Below, piece by piece: positions 51,206 to 59,225 of a stretch of 64,000 nucleotides of DNA. The notes below the pieces were generated by a model. That model saw only the letters and a program-made list of their open reading frames with translations. It did not search any database and was not told the DNA's origin. The translations under genes and the position numbers were made by a program. Origin of the DNA: Chordicoccus furentiruminis (GTDB lineage Bacteria > Bacillota > Clostridia > Lachnospirales > Lachnospiraceae); contig NZ_CP048829.1 of assembly GCF_019355395.1 (NCBI RefSeq), positions 62,001 to 126,000 on the forward strand. Reading direction: 5' to 3'. Numbering within the stretch: position 1 is the stretch's first letter; every line of letters begins with the position of its first letter.

Positions 51206-52207
51206 TCACGCCTCCTTTTCCGCACGCTTCCGTGCCAGTGCGTTCATCAGCTGGTCGATGGAGACGCCGACGCCCACCGCCGGCGCGTCCATGCCGAAGT
51301 GACCCAGCAGTCTGTCGTACCGTCCGCCCTTCGCCACCGGCTCTCCGACGCCGTAGGTGAAGGCGGAAAAGATCATGCCCGTGTAGTAGTGGAACTTGCT
51401 CAGCAGACCGAAATCATAAGAAATGTAACGGTCGTTCCCGGTATCGGCGACCAGGCGGCTGATCTCGATGAGCCGGGCAATCGCCGCCTTCGCGCCGTCG
51501 TTGACCGCGTAGCGGGCCGCTTCCTCCAGCACCTCCCGGCCGCCGAACAGCTGCGGCATCCGGACAAACGCGCCCTGAATCGCCGGCTGAATCTTCTCCG
51601 ACTCCAGAAGTTCACTCACACCGAAGAAATTCTTGTTGGAAATCAGGCGGCGGACATCCTCGATCCTCTCCGGCGTAAGACCGGAATCCTGCGCCAGCGC
51701 CTTGAAGTAATCGTTTTCGCCGACACTGACCTGAAACTCCGTGAGGCCGGCTTCCTTCAGAAGATCGCAGGTGATCCGGAGTATCTCGGCGTCGGCAGCG
51801 GCCGAACCGTCCCCGATCAGCTCCACTCCCATCTGCGTCTGTTCCTTGAGATGAAGCTGGTACTCGCGGGAATTGACATAAGTCTGCCCCTGATAGCAGA
51901 GCCGGACAGGAAGGGTGGACGGTGTCCGGTGCATCGCCACCGCACGGGCCACGGAAGGCGTGAAGTCCGGCCGGAGTACAAGCGTGTGGCCGTCTCTGTC
52001 AAAGAACTTGTAAAGCTCGTTTGACGGCGTCGTGCCGACATCGCTGCCGAACACGTCAAAAAATTCAACCGCCGGCGTCTCGATGTCCGAATAACCGGAC
52101 GTCTCGAACACACGATGGAGACTGCGCATCAGACGCTGTCTGCGCGCCTCTTCCTCTCCGTAATAGTCCCGGAAGCCCTCCGGGGTATGAATCATCAGAT
52201 TGCTCAC
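51206..52207 (-). CDS. hisZ: ATP phosphoribosyltransferase regulatory subunit
   Basis: 333-residue class II aaRS-like paralogue of HisRS that forms a complex with short HisG and gives histidine feedback control. Aminoacyl-tRNA-synthetase-like motif 2 is seen around LVLRPDFTPSVAR and motif 3 around AVAKGGRYDRLLG. First gene of the hisZGDB-hisIE operon. The start is GTG 52207 by length; ATG 52195 is possible. No T-box or his attenuator was visible upstream. Confidence 0.93.
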   Translation of the reverse strand: MSNLMIHTPEGFRDYYGEEEARRQRLMRSLHRVFETSGYSDIETPAVEFFDVFGSDVGTTPSNELYKFFDRDGHTLVLRPDFTPSVARAVAMHRTPSTLPVRLCYQGQTYVNSREYQLHLKEQTQMGVELIGDGSAAADAEILRITCDLLKEAGLTEFQVSVGENDYFKALAQDSGLTPERIEDVRRLISNKNFFGVSELLESEKIQPAIQGAFVRMPQLFGGREVLEEAARYAVNDGAKAAIARLIEISRLVADTGNDRYISYDFGLLSKFHYYTGMIFSAFTYGVGEPVAKGGRYDRLLGHFGMDAPAVGVGVSIDQLMNALARKRAEKEA

Positions 52208-52235
52208 GTCTTTTGCCGCCTTTCCTGCTGTTCCG

Positions 52236-52778
52236 TCATGTATGTGCGTCCCGCGCGTCCAGATCCTTCTGGAGCCCCTCGAGAATCGGCAGTCCTCCGT
52301 CCCCTTCCACGTTCAGAAAGTATGCCGGGTCAAGCTCCGAAATCAGAAAGCTCTTTCGTCCCCCGTACTCCCGCCGCTTCCAGAAAGCCATTACCTCCGC
52401 GTAAGGCATATAGTAAAATTCGCCTCTTGACGTGAAGGCGAGCATCAGGAAGGAAATACCCTTCTGACGCTCAAAATCCGTCATGAACGCGATCTGGTGC
52501 GGATGAATGTTCGCAAGCGGAAATGTATCCTCCGCACATTCCTTCGCGTCGAAGCAGACCGGAATCCCCTGTACCACGCCGAGGTAGTCGACGGTGCTTT
52601 TCCGGTCGAAATAGGCCAGCGTGATGTGCCGTGTCGCCTGATCGATGTGAATCGGCGTGATCGGCGTCGGTACCTTCTGGATCAGCGCCAGCCCGCGGTC
52701 GCGATAGGAACGGATCGTCTGATTGATCAGCTGCTCCAGCGCTGATCCGCGCAGCCCTCTCGAGTTCCATGTCGCCAT
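52236..52778 (-). CDS. recU: Holliday junction resolvase RecU
   Basis: 180 residues. RecU resolves Holliday junctions in Firmicutes. The type II restriction-like active site is visible as the Asp in DYLGVV and FDAKEC (E/D-x-K type), and the N-terminal NSRGLRGSALEQLIN segment is typical. Usually beside a PBP1 gene; here it follows an RluA-type gene by 3 bp. Confidence 0.93.
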   Translation of the reverse strand: MATWNSRGLRGSALEQLINQTIRSYRDRGLALIQKVPTPITPIHIDQATRHITLAYFDRKSTVDYLGVVQGIPVCFDAKECAEDTFPLANIHPHQIAFMTDFERQKGISFLMLAFTSRGEFYYMPYAEVMAFWKRREYGGRKSFLISELDPAYFLNVEGDGGLPILEGLQKDLDARDAHT

Positions 52779-52781
52779 CCG

Positions 52782-53813
52782 TCAGCCTCCCTCTTCCGGC
52801 CATCTCAGTTCCTCGCCGTTCATCACCCGTCGGAAATCGGCCGGCGGTCCTGCCCGGAACGTCCGCCCCTGAAGCGCCGTGATCTCCGCCGACGAAGGAA
52901 AACGCACTTCCCACGCATGAAGCATCTGCCTCGTGAGCCTGTACCGCTCCGTAAGAGGCGCGTCGGCGGTCCTTAAACCGTACTTCGGATCGCCCGCGAC
53001 CGGAATGCCCAGCCACGCCAGATGCGCCCTGATCTGATGTGTCCGACCGGTGATCAGCCGGACGAGCACCAGCTGGCAGAGCGGGCTGCGGGCCAGCACC
53101 GTGATCCCCGTCACCATCTCCGATGCGCCGCTCTCCGGCCGGTCGGAAAGCTTCATTCTGTTCGCGCATCTGTCCTTCAGGGCATACACGCGGTAAACCC
53201 CGTCCGGCACACTGCCCGGAACTGTCAGGGCAAGATAGCGCTTCTCCAGATCCCTCGTCCGAAGGGCCTGCGACAGGTACTGAAGGCCCGCCATCGTCTT
53301 CCCGCAGAGAACGAGACCGCTCGTATTCCGGTCAAGCCGGTTGACCGGCGCCGGCGTCACCGCCCGCAGATCCTCCCTGCTGACCGCTCCACGCGAAAGA
53401 AGCCAGCCGGGAAGAAGATCCGACAGTGCCGGTTCCGCGCCGGATGCAGGCTGAACCAGCATACCGGCCGGTTTATTGAGAATCAGCACGTCGCCGTCCT
53501 CGTAAACGGCAGGCGGCTGCTTCCGTCCACTGGGAAGAGCGGCGCCGTCTGTCCGGGCGGCGGAAGCCGTTCCGGATCTGCCTTCCGCGCCCGGTGCGCC
53601 GAAACGCGTCAGCGTTTCCTCCGACAGAAACAGCTCCAGCCGGTCTCCGGGCACAAGAAGCTCGCTGCCGGCCGCTTTCCGGCGGTTCAGAAGAATGCTC
53701 TTCTTCCGCAGCATCTTGTACAGAAAGCCGCTCCCGGCATCCCTCATATATTTCCGGAGAAATTTATCGAGGCGCTGTCCCGCTTCGGCCTCCCGGATGA
53801 CAAGCTCGCGCAT
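52782..53813 (-). CDS. RluA family pseudouridine synthase
   Basis: 343 residues. N-terminal S4 RNA-binding domain (about 10-60), a Ser/Ala-rich linker, and the catalytic domain with Asp in NRLDRNTSGLVL and the GRTHQIRAHL motif. RluC-like targets in 23S rRNA are likely, but the exact position is not readable. Second family member in the window (the other is at 11611). One base separates it from the upstream membrane-protein gene. Confidence 0.92.
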   Translation of the reverse strand: MRELVIREAEAGQRLDKFLRKYMRDAGSGFLYKMLRKKSILLNRRKAAGSELLVPGDRLELFLSEETLTRFGAPGAEGRSGTASAARTDGAALPSGRKQPPAVYEDGDVLILNKPAGMLVQPASGAEPALSDLLPGWLLSRGAVSREDLRAVTPAPVNRLDRNTSGLVLCGKTMAGLQYLSQALRTRDLEKRYLALTVPGSVPDGVYRVYALKDRCANRMKLSDRPESGASEMVTGITVLARSPLCQLVLVRLITGRTHQIRAHLAWLGIPVAGDPKYGLRTADAPLTERYRLTRQMLHAWEVRFPSSAEITALQGRTFRAGPPADFRRVMNGEELRWPEEGG

Positions 53814-53814
53814 A

Positions 53815-54417
53815 TCAGAGCGAAACCGCCAGCGCGCTGTGGCGGATCATATCTTCGCGGCCGTATCCCTTCCATGCTTCTCCGGGCGTGAAAGTCAGCC
53901 CCTTCCGGAGCTCGTCCGCATGTTCATTCATGCTGTCCATCCGGCGGATGAACTGCCTGCGGTCTCCGAGCATGTGAACGGATACCTTGAAAGAAGCGGC
54001 TCTCAGCATTTTCTGAAGATGGTCCTGCGCAAAATGAAGATCCGTCTTCGGATCGCTGACATAGCCGACGACCTCCGAACCGCAGATCGCGAGACAGTCG
54101 ACAAGCGCGTTCTGCTTCTCGGATGTCAGATAGAGCTCATAGGCAACTGTGAGGTTTCCTTCATGGGCATGCAGTTCCCGGTACTCCTCCTCCGGGAGAG
54201 ACCGGCGCATCAGTATCATGATGAGCCCGACGCAGGAGATGGCCGCAGGTATGATGCCGACCATCGCGACAACCGTCATCAGGTTCCGTCTGGTGCCGAA
54301 GTACAGGAAGCTGGTCACGTAGATAAAGATCGGGATCGCGAAAAGCACCGATGTCGTCAGGATCCGGCGCCGTTTTTCCGAACTGAAGTACCCCCACTCT
54401 CCCTTCCGTGATTTCAT
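53815..54417 (-). CDS. Membrane protein of unknown function
   Basis: 200 residues. Two membrane segments (about 20-40 and 48-70) with short external loop, then a cytoplasmic domain of about 120 residues (LHAHEGNLTVAYELYLTSEK onward). No recognised motif. It precedes rluA-type and recU genes, and a perfect 11-bp inverted repeat lies in its upstream region at 54464-54497. Confidence 0.7.
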   Translation of the reverse strand: MKSRKGEWGYFSSEKRRRILTTSVLFAIPIFIYVTSFLYFGTRRNLMTVVAMVGIIPAAISCVGLIMILMRRSLPEEEYRELHAHEGNLTVAYELYLTSEKQNALVDCLAICGSEVVGYVSDPKTDLHFAQDHLQKMLRAASFKVSVHMLGDRRQFIRRMDSMNEHADELRKGLTFTPGEAWKGYGREDMIRHSALAVSL

Positions 54418-54463
54418 GCATCTCCTCCTTCTGCCCGTGAATTTTCTTCGATTCTACCATAGG

Positions 54464-54497
54464 AATGCACAAAATGCATCAGTCGTTTTTGTGCATT
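54464..54497. repeat. Perfect 11-bp inverted repeat, candidate operator
   Basis: AATGCACAAAA (54464-54474) and TTTTGTGCATT (54487-54497) around a 12-bp centre, in the promoter region of the minus-strand gene starting at 54417. The arms are about two helical turns apart. Confidence 0.5.
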
Positions 54498-54507
54498 CTC
54501 CTTGCTT

Positions 54508-54543
54508 CAAAAAGGGCTGCCGCCGGACAATCCGGGGGCAGCC
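54508..54543 (-). terminator. Intrinsic terminator after the small alarmone synthetase
   Basis: Minus strand: GGCTGCC/GGCAGCC and CCGGA/TCCGG arms with one mismatch and loop TTG, then CCTTTTTG. It directly follows the stop at 54546. Confidence 0.85.
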
Positions 54544-54545
54544 TC

Positions 54546-55370
54546 TCACGTTCTGTGATTGACGGGCAGATCGACGGACTGAGCCAGCGATCCTTCCGCG
54601 ATGATATCCAGCTGTCGGTGGAACCGCTCGAGCTCGTCCAGATTGTGCATCGAGAAGATGCGGTAGAACTCGTTCTGGATTTTCACCACCTCGCGCCGGT
54701 TGTCCAGCCGGTAGAGATTCTCGATATCCCGGAGGATATCCTGCACAAGATTCGTCTCCATCTGGCTGTCCAGCTGGGCGTCCATAATTTCCGAACGGAC
54801 CTGGGACATCTCATTGTCAAGCGTCCAGATCGCGTCCGCCGCCCTGATCAGCTGATTTTTGACAGGCTCCGGAATATCTCCCTTGTATTTATACTGCAGT
54901 GAATGCTCTGTCGTGGCCCAGAAATTCATCGCCATCGTTCGGATCTGAATCTCCACCTGCAGCCGCTTCGGCCCCTGAAGCGTCTGAACCGTGTACCAGA
55001 CAATCAGATGAAGGGACCGATACCCGCTCTTCTTCTGATTGGTCAGATAGTCCTTGCGGCTCCGGATTTCCATATCCGTCCGGCCTGCGATCAGCTCGTC
55101 GATCCGCTCGATGTCCTCCACGAACTGACAAATGATCCGGATACCGGCGATATCCTCCACCTCTTCCTCCAGCTCCTCGAACGGAATTTTCTTCCTCTGC
55201 ATTTTTTCGAGGATGCTGGCGACGGTCTTCACCCGGCCGCTGACGCTCTCGATGGGTGAGTAGAGGTTCTTTTTTCTGTGTTCCTCCTTCAGCCCGTGAA
55301 ACTTGACCAACAGTTCGGAAACTGCCTGCTCGTAAGGATCAAGCAGTTCCTTCCAAAGCTGTATTTCCAT
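54546..55370 (-). CDS. Small alarmone synthetase (RelA/SpoT-domain, RelQ-like)
   Basis: 274 residues with only the (p)ppGpp synthetase domain. Signatures: EDIAGIRIIC, KDYLTNQKKSGYRSLHLIV and the VEIQIRTMAMNFWATTEH block. There is no HD hydrolase or TGS/ACT region, so it synthesises but does not degrade alarmone. A C-terminal helical tail (about 200-274) is longer than in RelQ of Bacillus. Probably responds to envelope or metabolic stress by making pppGpp. Monocistronic, ended by the terminator at 54508. Confidence 0.93.
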   Translation of the reverse strand: MEIQLWKELLDPYEQAVSELLVKFHGLKEEHRKKNLYSPIESVSGRVKTVASILEKMQRKKIPFEELEEEVEDIAGIRIICQFVEDIERIDELIAGRTDMEIRSRKDYLTNQKKSGYRSLHLIVWYTVQTLQGPKRLQVEIQIRTMAMNFWATTEHSLQYKYKGDIPEPVKNQLIRAADAIWTLDNEMSQVRSEIMDAQLDSQMETNLVQDILRDIENLYRLDNRREVVKIQNEFYRIFSMHNLDELERFHRQLDIIAEGSLAQSVDLPVNHRT

Positions 55371-55391
55371 AGCAGAACTCCGGGCTTTCTC

Positions 55392-56840
55392 TCAGTTCAG
55401 CGCCGCCAGCACGCGGGTCAGAAGAGCCCATGTACGGCCGACCGAGGAGATACTGAGCTTCTCGTCCGGCGTGTGAATGCCGGTGAGTTCCGGTCCGATG
55501 GAAACCGCATCCAGTCCGCGCATTTTCGATGCGAAAAGCCCGCACTCAAGACCGGCATGAATCACGTTGACAACCGGTTCCGAACCGTTCAGCTCCGTAT
55601 AGCACTGTACCATTGTCTCGCGGAGCGGTGAGGTCTGGCGGAATTCCCATGCCGGGTATTCGCCGACGGTCTGGATACCGCCCCCGATGCTCTCGGAGAG
55701 ATCCCGAATCGAAAGCTCAAGCGCGTGACGCGCCGATTCGACCGAGCTCCGGACGCCTGTGGTCGCGGCGAATTCCTTTACGCCGGTGCGTATTACGCCG
55801 AGGTTGCAGGATGTCTGCGGGAGACCCGGCGTCGTACCGCTCAGCTGACTGATCCCGTCCGGCGTATGAAGCAGGAAGGAAATGACGTGATCCTGACTGT
55901 CCATCGACATCACTTCGAGCTTATGGGCGTTGCCCTTCGTCAGTCCGATATGAATATTTTCGTCGATGCCGCGGTATTCCTTCCGGATCTCGCGCTCGAA
56001 CTTCTCCGAGCTGGTGACGATGATCGGGTAATCCTCCTCATCAATCACGATACCGGCCTTCGCCTCCGTCGGAATCGCGTTGTCCTTCTCGCCTCCGGAC
56101 ACGCTCTCAAGGGAGAACGCCGCGCTGCGGCCGAGATAATAGAGCAGGCGTCCGAGAACCTTGTTGGCGTTCGCACGCCACTTTGTGATCTCCTCGCCGG
56201 AATGGCCTCCCTGAAGACCTGTCACCGTAATCATCACCGGAAGACCTCTCATCCGCATCCGCTCGATCGGAACGATCGTGTTGACACGCGATCCGCCGGC
56301 GCAGCCGCAGGTGAAGACGCCTTCTTTCTCGGAATCCAGATTGATCATCCGACGGCCGCGGAGCAGCGAGGTGTCAAAAGCCGACGCGCCCAGAAGGCCG
56401 ATCTCCTCATCGGTTGTGAACACCGCCTCGATCGGAGGATGCTCAAGCGTATCATCCGCCAGCACGGCCAGCGTAAGTGCCACGCCGATTCCGTCGTCTC
56501 CGCCGAGGGAAGTGCCGTCAGCGTAGAGCTGGTCGCCCTCCACGAAAAGATCCAGAGGCTGGGTCTCGAAATCATGGTCCGAATCGGCGGTCTTCACGCA
56601 GACCATGTCCATATGGGACTGAAGGATCACCGGCGCAGCCGACTCACGTCCCTCCGATCCGGCTTTCCGTATCAGGACGTTGCCGGCGTCATCTGCGGAT
56701 GCCTCGAGATTCTTCTCCGAGGCGAATGAAAGCAGGTACTGTTTCACCGCCTCCGTGCTGCCTGAGCCTCTCGGGATATCGGAGAGGGCTTCGAAATAAT
56801 GGAACACCAGGTCCGGTTCAAGTCCTTTTAACATATCCAT
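55392..56840 (-). CDS. pepD: Aminoacyl-histidine dipeptidase (PepD, M20)
   Basis: 482 residues, M20 zinc dipeptidase that splits Xaa-His dipeptides and other dipeptides. Motifs: SHMDMVC with a metal His, GGDDGIGVA, the DEEIGLLGA catalytic Glu pair and the C-terminal HAGLECGLF. No signal peptide, so cytoplasmic. ATG 56840 has GGGAG 8 nt upstream. Confidence 0.94.
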   Translation of the reverse strand: MDMLKGLEPDLVFHYFEALSDIPRGSGSTEAVKQYLLSFASEKNLEASADDAGNVLIRKAGSEGRESAAPVILQSHMDMVCVKTADSDHDFETQPLDLFVEGDQLYADGTSLGGDDGIGVALTLAVLADDTLEHPPIEAVFTTDEEIGLLGASAFDTSLLRGRRMINLDSEKEGVFTCGCAGGSRVNTIVPIERMRMRGLPVMITVTGLQGGHSGEEITKWRANANKVLGRLLYYLGRSAAFSLESVSGGEKDNAIPTEAKAGIVIDEEDYPIIVTSSEKFEREIRKEYRGIDENIHIGLTKGNAHKLEVMSMDSQDHVISFLLHTPDGISQLSGTTPGLPQTSCNLGVIRTGVKEFAATTGVRSSVESARHALELSIRDLSESIGGGIQTVGEYPAWEFRQTSPLRETMVQCYTELNGSEPVVNVIHAGLECGLFASKMRGLDAVSIGPELTGIHTPDEKLSISSVGRTWALLTRVLAALN

Positions 56841-56927
56841 AGTCTATGCTCCCTTCAGTATTCAGTATAAAGAAAAGGGACGCCCTTCAGCAGTGAAAGC
56901 ATCCCTTCGCTCAATCGTTATGTTAGA

Positions 56928-57626
56928 TCACTCTTCGTCATCATCGAGATCGCTGAAATCGACATCCGAGTCCAGATCATAATCGTCGTCATCCGAAGTC
57001 CGGTCCTCCTCCTCACCGCCGGCCTGCTGCTGGGATGCGCTCTGGGAAGCGGCCGGTGCGGCGCCCGGCGCCGGCACGGACTGCTGTGTCTGCGGGGCAA
57101 GTTCCTGACGGTTCTGCTTCACCGTGCTGTAAGCGGTCTGAAGCGACTGTACCAGCGCGTTGTACTTCGAGCCGACATCGTCAATCGTCGTCCCGAGAAT
57201 ATTCCCGAGATTTGCCAGCATGTCATCCGTGTAGGTGATCGCCGAATAACGGATATTGTTGGCGTCCTGTGTCGCCGAATCGAGAATTCCCTGAGCCTGC
57301 TGGTTCGCTTTGTTGATGGTATCATTGGCCTGGGCGTATGCCTGCTGCATGACTTCGTGCTGACTGACCAGCTCTCTGGCGCGGGCCTCCGCATTGGCAA
57401 CGATGCCGTCAGCCTTCGCCTGGGCATCCGCGAGGATCGCATCCTTGTTGGATATAATCTTCTGATAGCGCTTGATCTCGTCAGGCGTCTTCAGCCGCAG
57501 CTCGCGCAGCAGCTCCTCCAGCTCCTCCTTGTTGACGACAATCTTCGTCGTCGACAGCGGCTGGAACTTGCAGCTGTCGATATACTCCTCAATCTCTTCA
57601 ATGATCTGCTCGATTCTGCTGGCCAT
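56928..57626 (-). CDS. Coiled-coil protein with acidic tail, DivIVA/ATP-synthase-b-like
   Basis: 232 residues. Helical N-terminal two-thirds with heptads (about 1-170, ADAQAKADGIVANAEARARELV typical of DivIVA or F0-b-like stalks), then a Pro/Gln/Ala linker and a very acidic C-terminus (about 205-232, mostly Asp/Glu). No enzymatic motif. Commonly found beside coaD in Lachnospiraceae; role may be in cell-division scaffolding, by analogy only. Same strand as coaD, 61 bp downstream of its stop. Confidence 0.72.
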   Translation of the reverse strand: MASRIEQIIEEIEEYIDSCKFQPLSTTKIVVNKEELEELLRELRLKTPDEIKRYQKIISNKDAILADAQAKADGIVANAEARARELVSQHEVMQQAYAQANDTINKANQQAQGILDSATQDANNIRYSAITYTDDMLANLGNILGTTIDDVGSKYNALVQSLQTAYSTVKQNRQELAPQTQQSVPAPGAAPAASQSASQQQAGGEEEDRTSDDDDYDLDSDVDFSDLDDDEE

Positions 57627-57687
57627 AACCTCTTCACTTCTCCTTCTGTCGGCTGTTCTGTCAGGCTCCGTCAGCCTGCCGCAGCGG

Positions 57688-58170
57688 TCATTCGCAACGA
57701 AGCTTTTCCCTCATCTTTTCAGCAACAAACGGCGGGACGAATTTGTCGACACTCTTGCCAAATGCCGCAACCTCCTTGACCGTCGTGGAACTCAGATACG
57801 CGTATTCAAGGCTGGTAATCAGAAACATCGTATCGATATCCGGCGCGAGGATCCGATTGGTCTGGGCCATCTGCAGTTCGTATTCAAAATCAGTAATGGC
57901 GCGCAGACCACGAATGATCACCTGCGCGTCGCACATTCTGACGAAGTCAACTGACAGTCCGTCAAACGATTTAATGACAACATTCGGTATGTCTTTTGTC
58001 ACTTCGTTTAATATAGTAACACGTTCATCTGTGGAAAACAACGGAGTTTTTGCCGAATTGCGCAAAACTCCCACCACCACTTCGTCGAACTGTTTGGCCG
58101 CCCGCCGGATGATGTCAAGATGTCCGTTGGTGCACGGATCAAAGGTACCCGGATAAACCGCTCGCCTCAT
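57688..58170 (-). CDS. coaD: Phosphopantetheine adenylyltransferase
   Basis: 160 residues. CoaD makes dephospho-CoA from 4'-phosphopantetheine and ATP. Motifs: [16 protein letters not shown] and the ATP-binding segment YLSSTTVKE (ISST-x-R/K-E type). Overlaps rsmD by 4 bp, the conserved rsmD-coaD pair. Confidence 0.97.
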   Translation of the reverse strand: MRRAVYPGTFDPCTNGHLDIIRRAAKQFDEVVVGVLRNSAKTPLFSTDERVTILNEVTKDIPNVVIKSFDGLSVDFVRMCDAQVIIRGLRAITDFEYELQMAQTNRILAPDIDTMFLITSLEYAYLSSTTVKEVAAFGKSVDKFVPPFVAEKMREKLRCE

Positions 58171-58730
58171 ACTGTATCTCCCGCCCTCTCCAGAAAGAGA
58201 TGGGTGCTCTGTCCGTAAATCTTATGCCGGATCACCCTGTATCCGAGATCCTCCACATAGGAAAAATCGGTTCTCGGAGACGCCTCCACGACGACCACGC
58301 CTCCGGGCGCAAGGAGCTTCATCCCTGCCAGCAGGGTCAGTGTCTGGCGTTCAAGGCCGTGATCAAACGGAGGATCCATGAAGATGATGTCAAACGGATC
58401 TTCCTTTTCCAGCGAAGGCAGAACGGACTGCACATCTCCTTTCAGAAGTGTGGCGCGCTCAGCAAGCCGGGTGAACTCCAGGTTCTCAAGAATGAGCTGC
58501 TGCGTCTTCCGGTCTTTCTCGACGAAATACGCGCCGGCCGCGCCGCGGCTCAGCGCCTCGATGCCGATGGAACCGGATCCCGCGTACAGGTCAAGGAAGC
58601 GGCATCCCGGAATCCGGAACTGCAGAATATTGAATAATGTCTCCTTCGTGCGGTCCGTGGTCGGCCGGACATCCTGACCCCGGACAGTGCGGAGAGGCAT
58701 GGACCGCGCGGTCCCCGCGATGACTCTCAC
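58167..58730 (-). CDS. rsmD: 16S rRNA (guanine(966)-N2)-methyltransferase
   Basis: 187 residues. SAM-binding motif [18 protein letters not shown] and the catalytic DPPF motif (FMDPPFD) are visible, with the N-terminal GTARSMPL start. Methylates G966 of 16S rRNA. It overlaps both neighbours by 4 bp, so mgsA-rsmD-coaD are translated as one unit. Confidence 0.96.
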   Translation of the reverse strand: MRVIAGTARSMPLRTVRGQDVRPTTDRTKETLFNILQFRIPGCRFLDLYAGSGSIGIEALSRGAAGAYFVEKDRKTQQLILENLEFTRLAERATLLKGDVQSVLPSLEKEDPFDIIFMDPPFDHGLERQTLTLLAGMKLLAPGGVVVVEASPRTDFSYVEDLGYRVIRHKIYGQSTHLFLERAGDTV

Positions 58731-59137
58731 AGCTCTCCGCTGCTCTTCATGCCGATTCTCCAGTCAAGGTCGCCCCGTCCGAGGCCGAGAATCAGCATTT
58801 CCGCAGTGGCAATATTGGTCGCGACCGGAATCGTATTCTGATCGCAGGCAGTGACGATCGTGAAGACGTCCGGGTCCTTCGGGTCAATCATGGACGGGTT
58901 ATAGAAGAATATGACCATATCCATGGCGCCGCGCTCGATCATTTCCGTAAACTGCTTGTCGCCTCCCAGAGAACCCGGCAGAAATTTATGGACATGCAGC
59001 GAGGTAACCTCCTCAATGCGGCGGCCGGTCGTGCCGGTCGCATAGATGTCATGTCTCGACAGAATCCCCTTATACGCGATGCAAAAATCCTCGATCAGTG
59101 TCCGCTTACTGTTATGCGCAATTATTCCGATATTCAT
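58727..59137 (-). CDS. mgsA: Methylglyoxal synthase
   Basis: 136 residues, standard length. MgsA converts dihydroxyacetone phosphate to methylglyoxal plus phosphate, a bypass of glycolysis under phosphate limitation. Motifs: GTTGRRIEE, the phosphate/catalytic segment PGSLGGDKQ and FFYNPS. Start MNIGIIAHN at 59137 is preferred over the upstream in-frame Met because the -10 box at 59188-59183 puts the transcript start inside that extension. Confidence 0.96.
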   Translation of the reverse strand: MNIGIIAHNSKRTLIEDFCIAYKGILSRHDIYATGTTGRRIEEVTSLHVHKFLPGSLGGDKQFTEMIERGAMDMVIFFYNPSMIDPKDPDVFTIVTACDQNTIPVATNIATAEMLILGLGRGDLDWRIGMKSSGEL

Positions 59138-59182
59138 TCGCTGCCTCGCATCGTTCTGAAAGCTGTTATCATTATCGACCAT

Positions 59183-59188
59183 ATTGTA
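59183..59188 (-). promoter_or_regulatory. Extended -10 promoter element for mgsA-rsmD-coaD
   Basis: Minus strand TGATACAAT (TACAAT box). No good -35 is seen; the extended TG can compensate. Transcription would start near 59176. Confidence 0.45.
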
Positions 59189-59225
59189 TCATATGCCATC
59201 GACATTTTACACAAAAAAATCTTTC

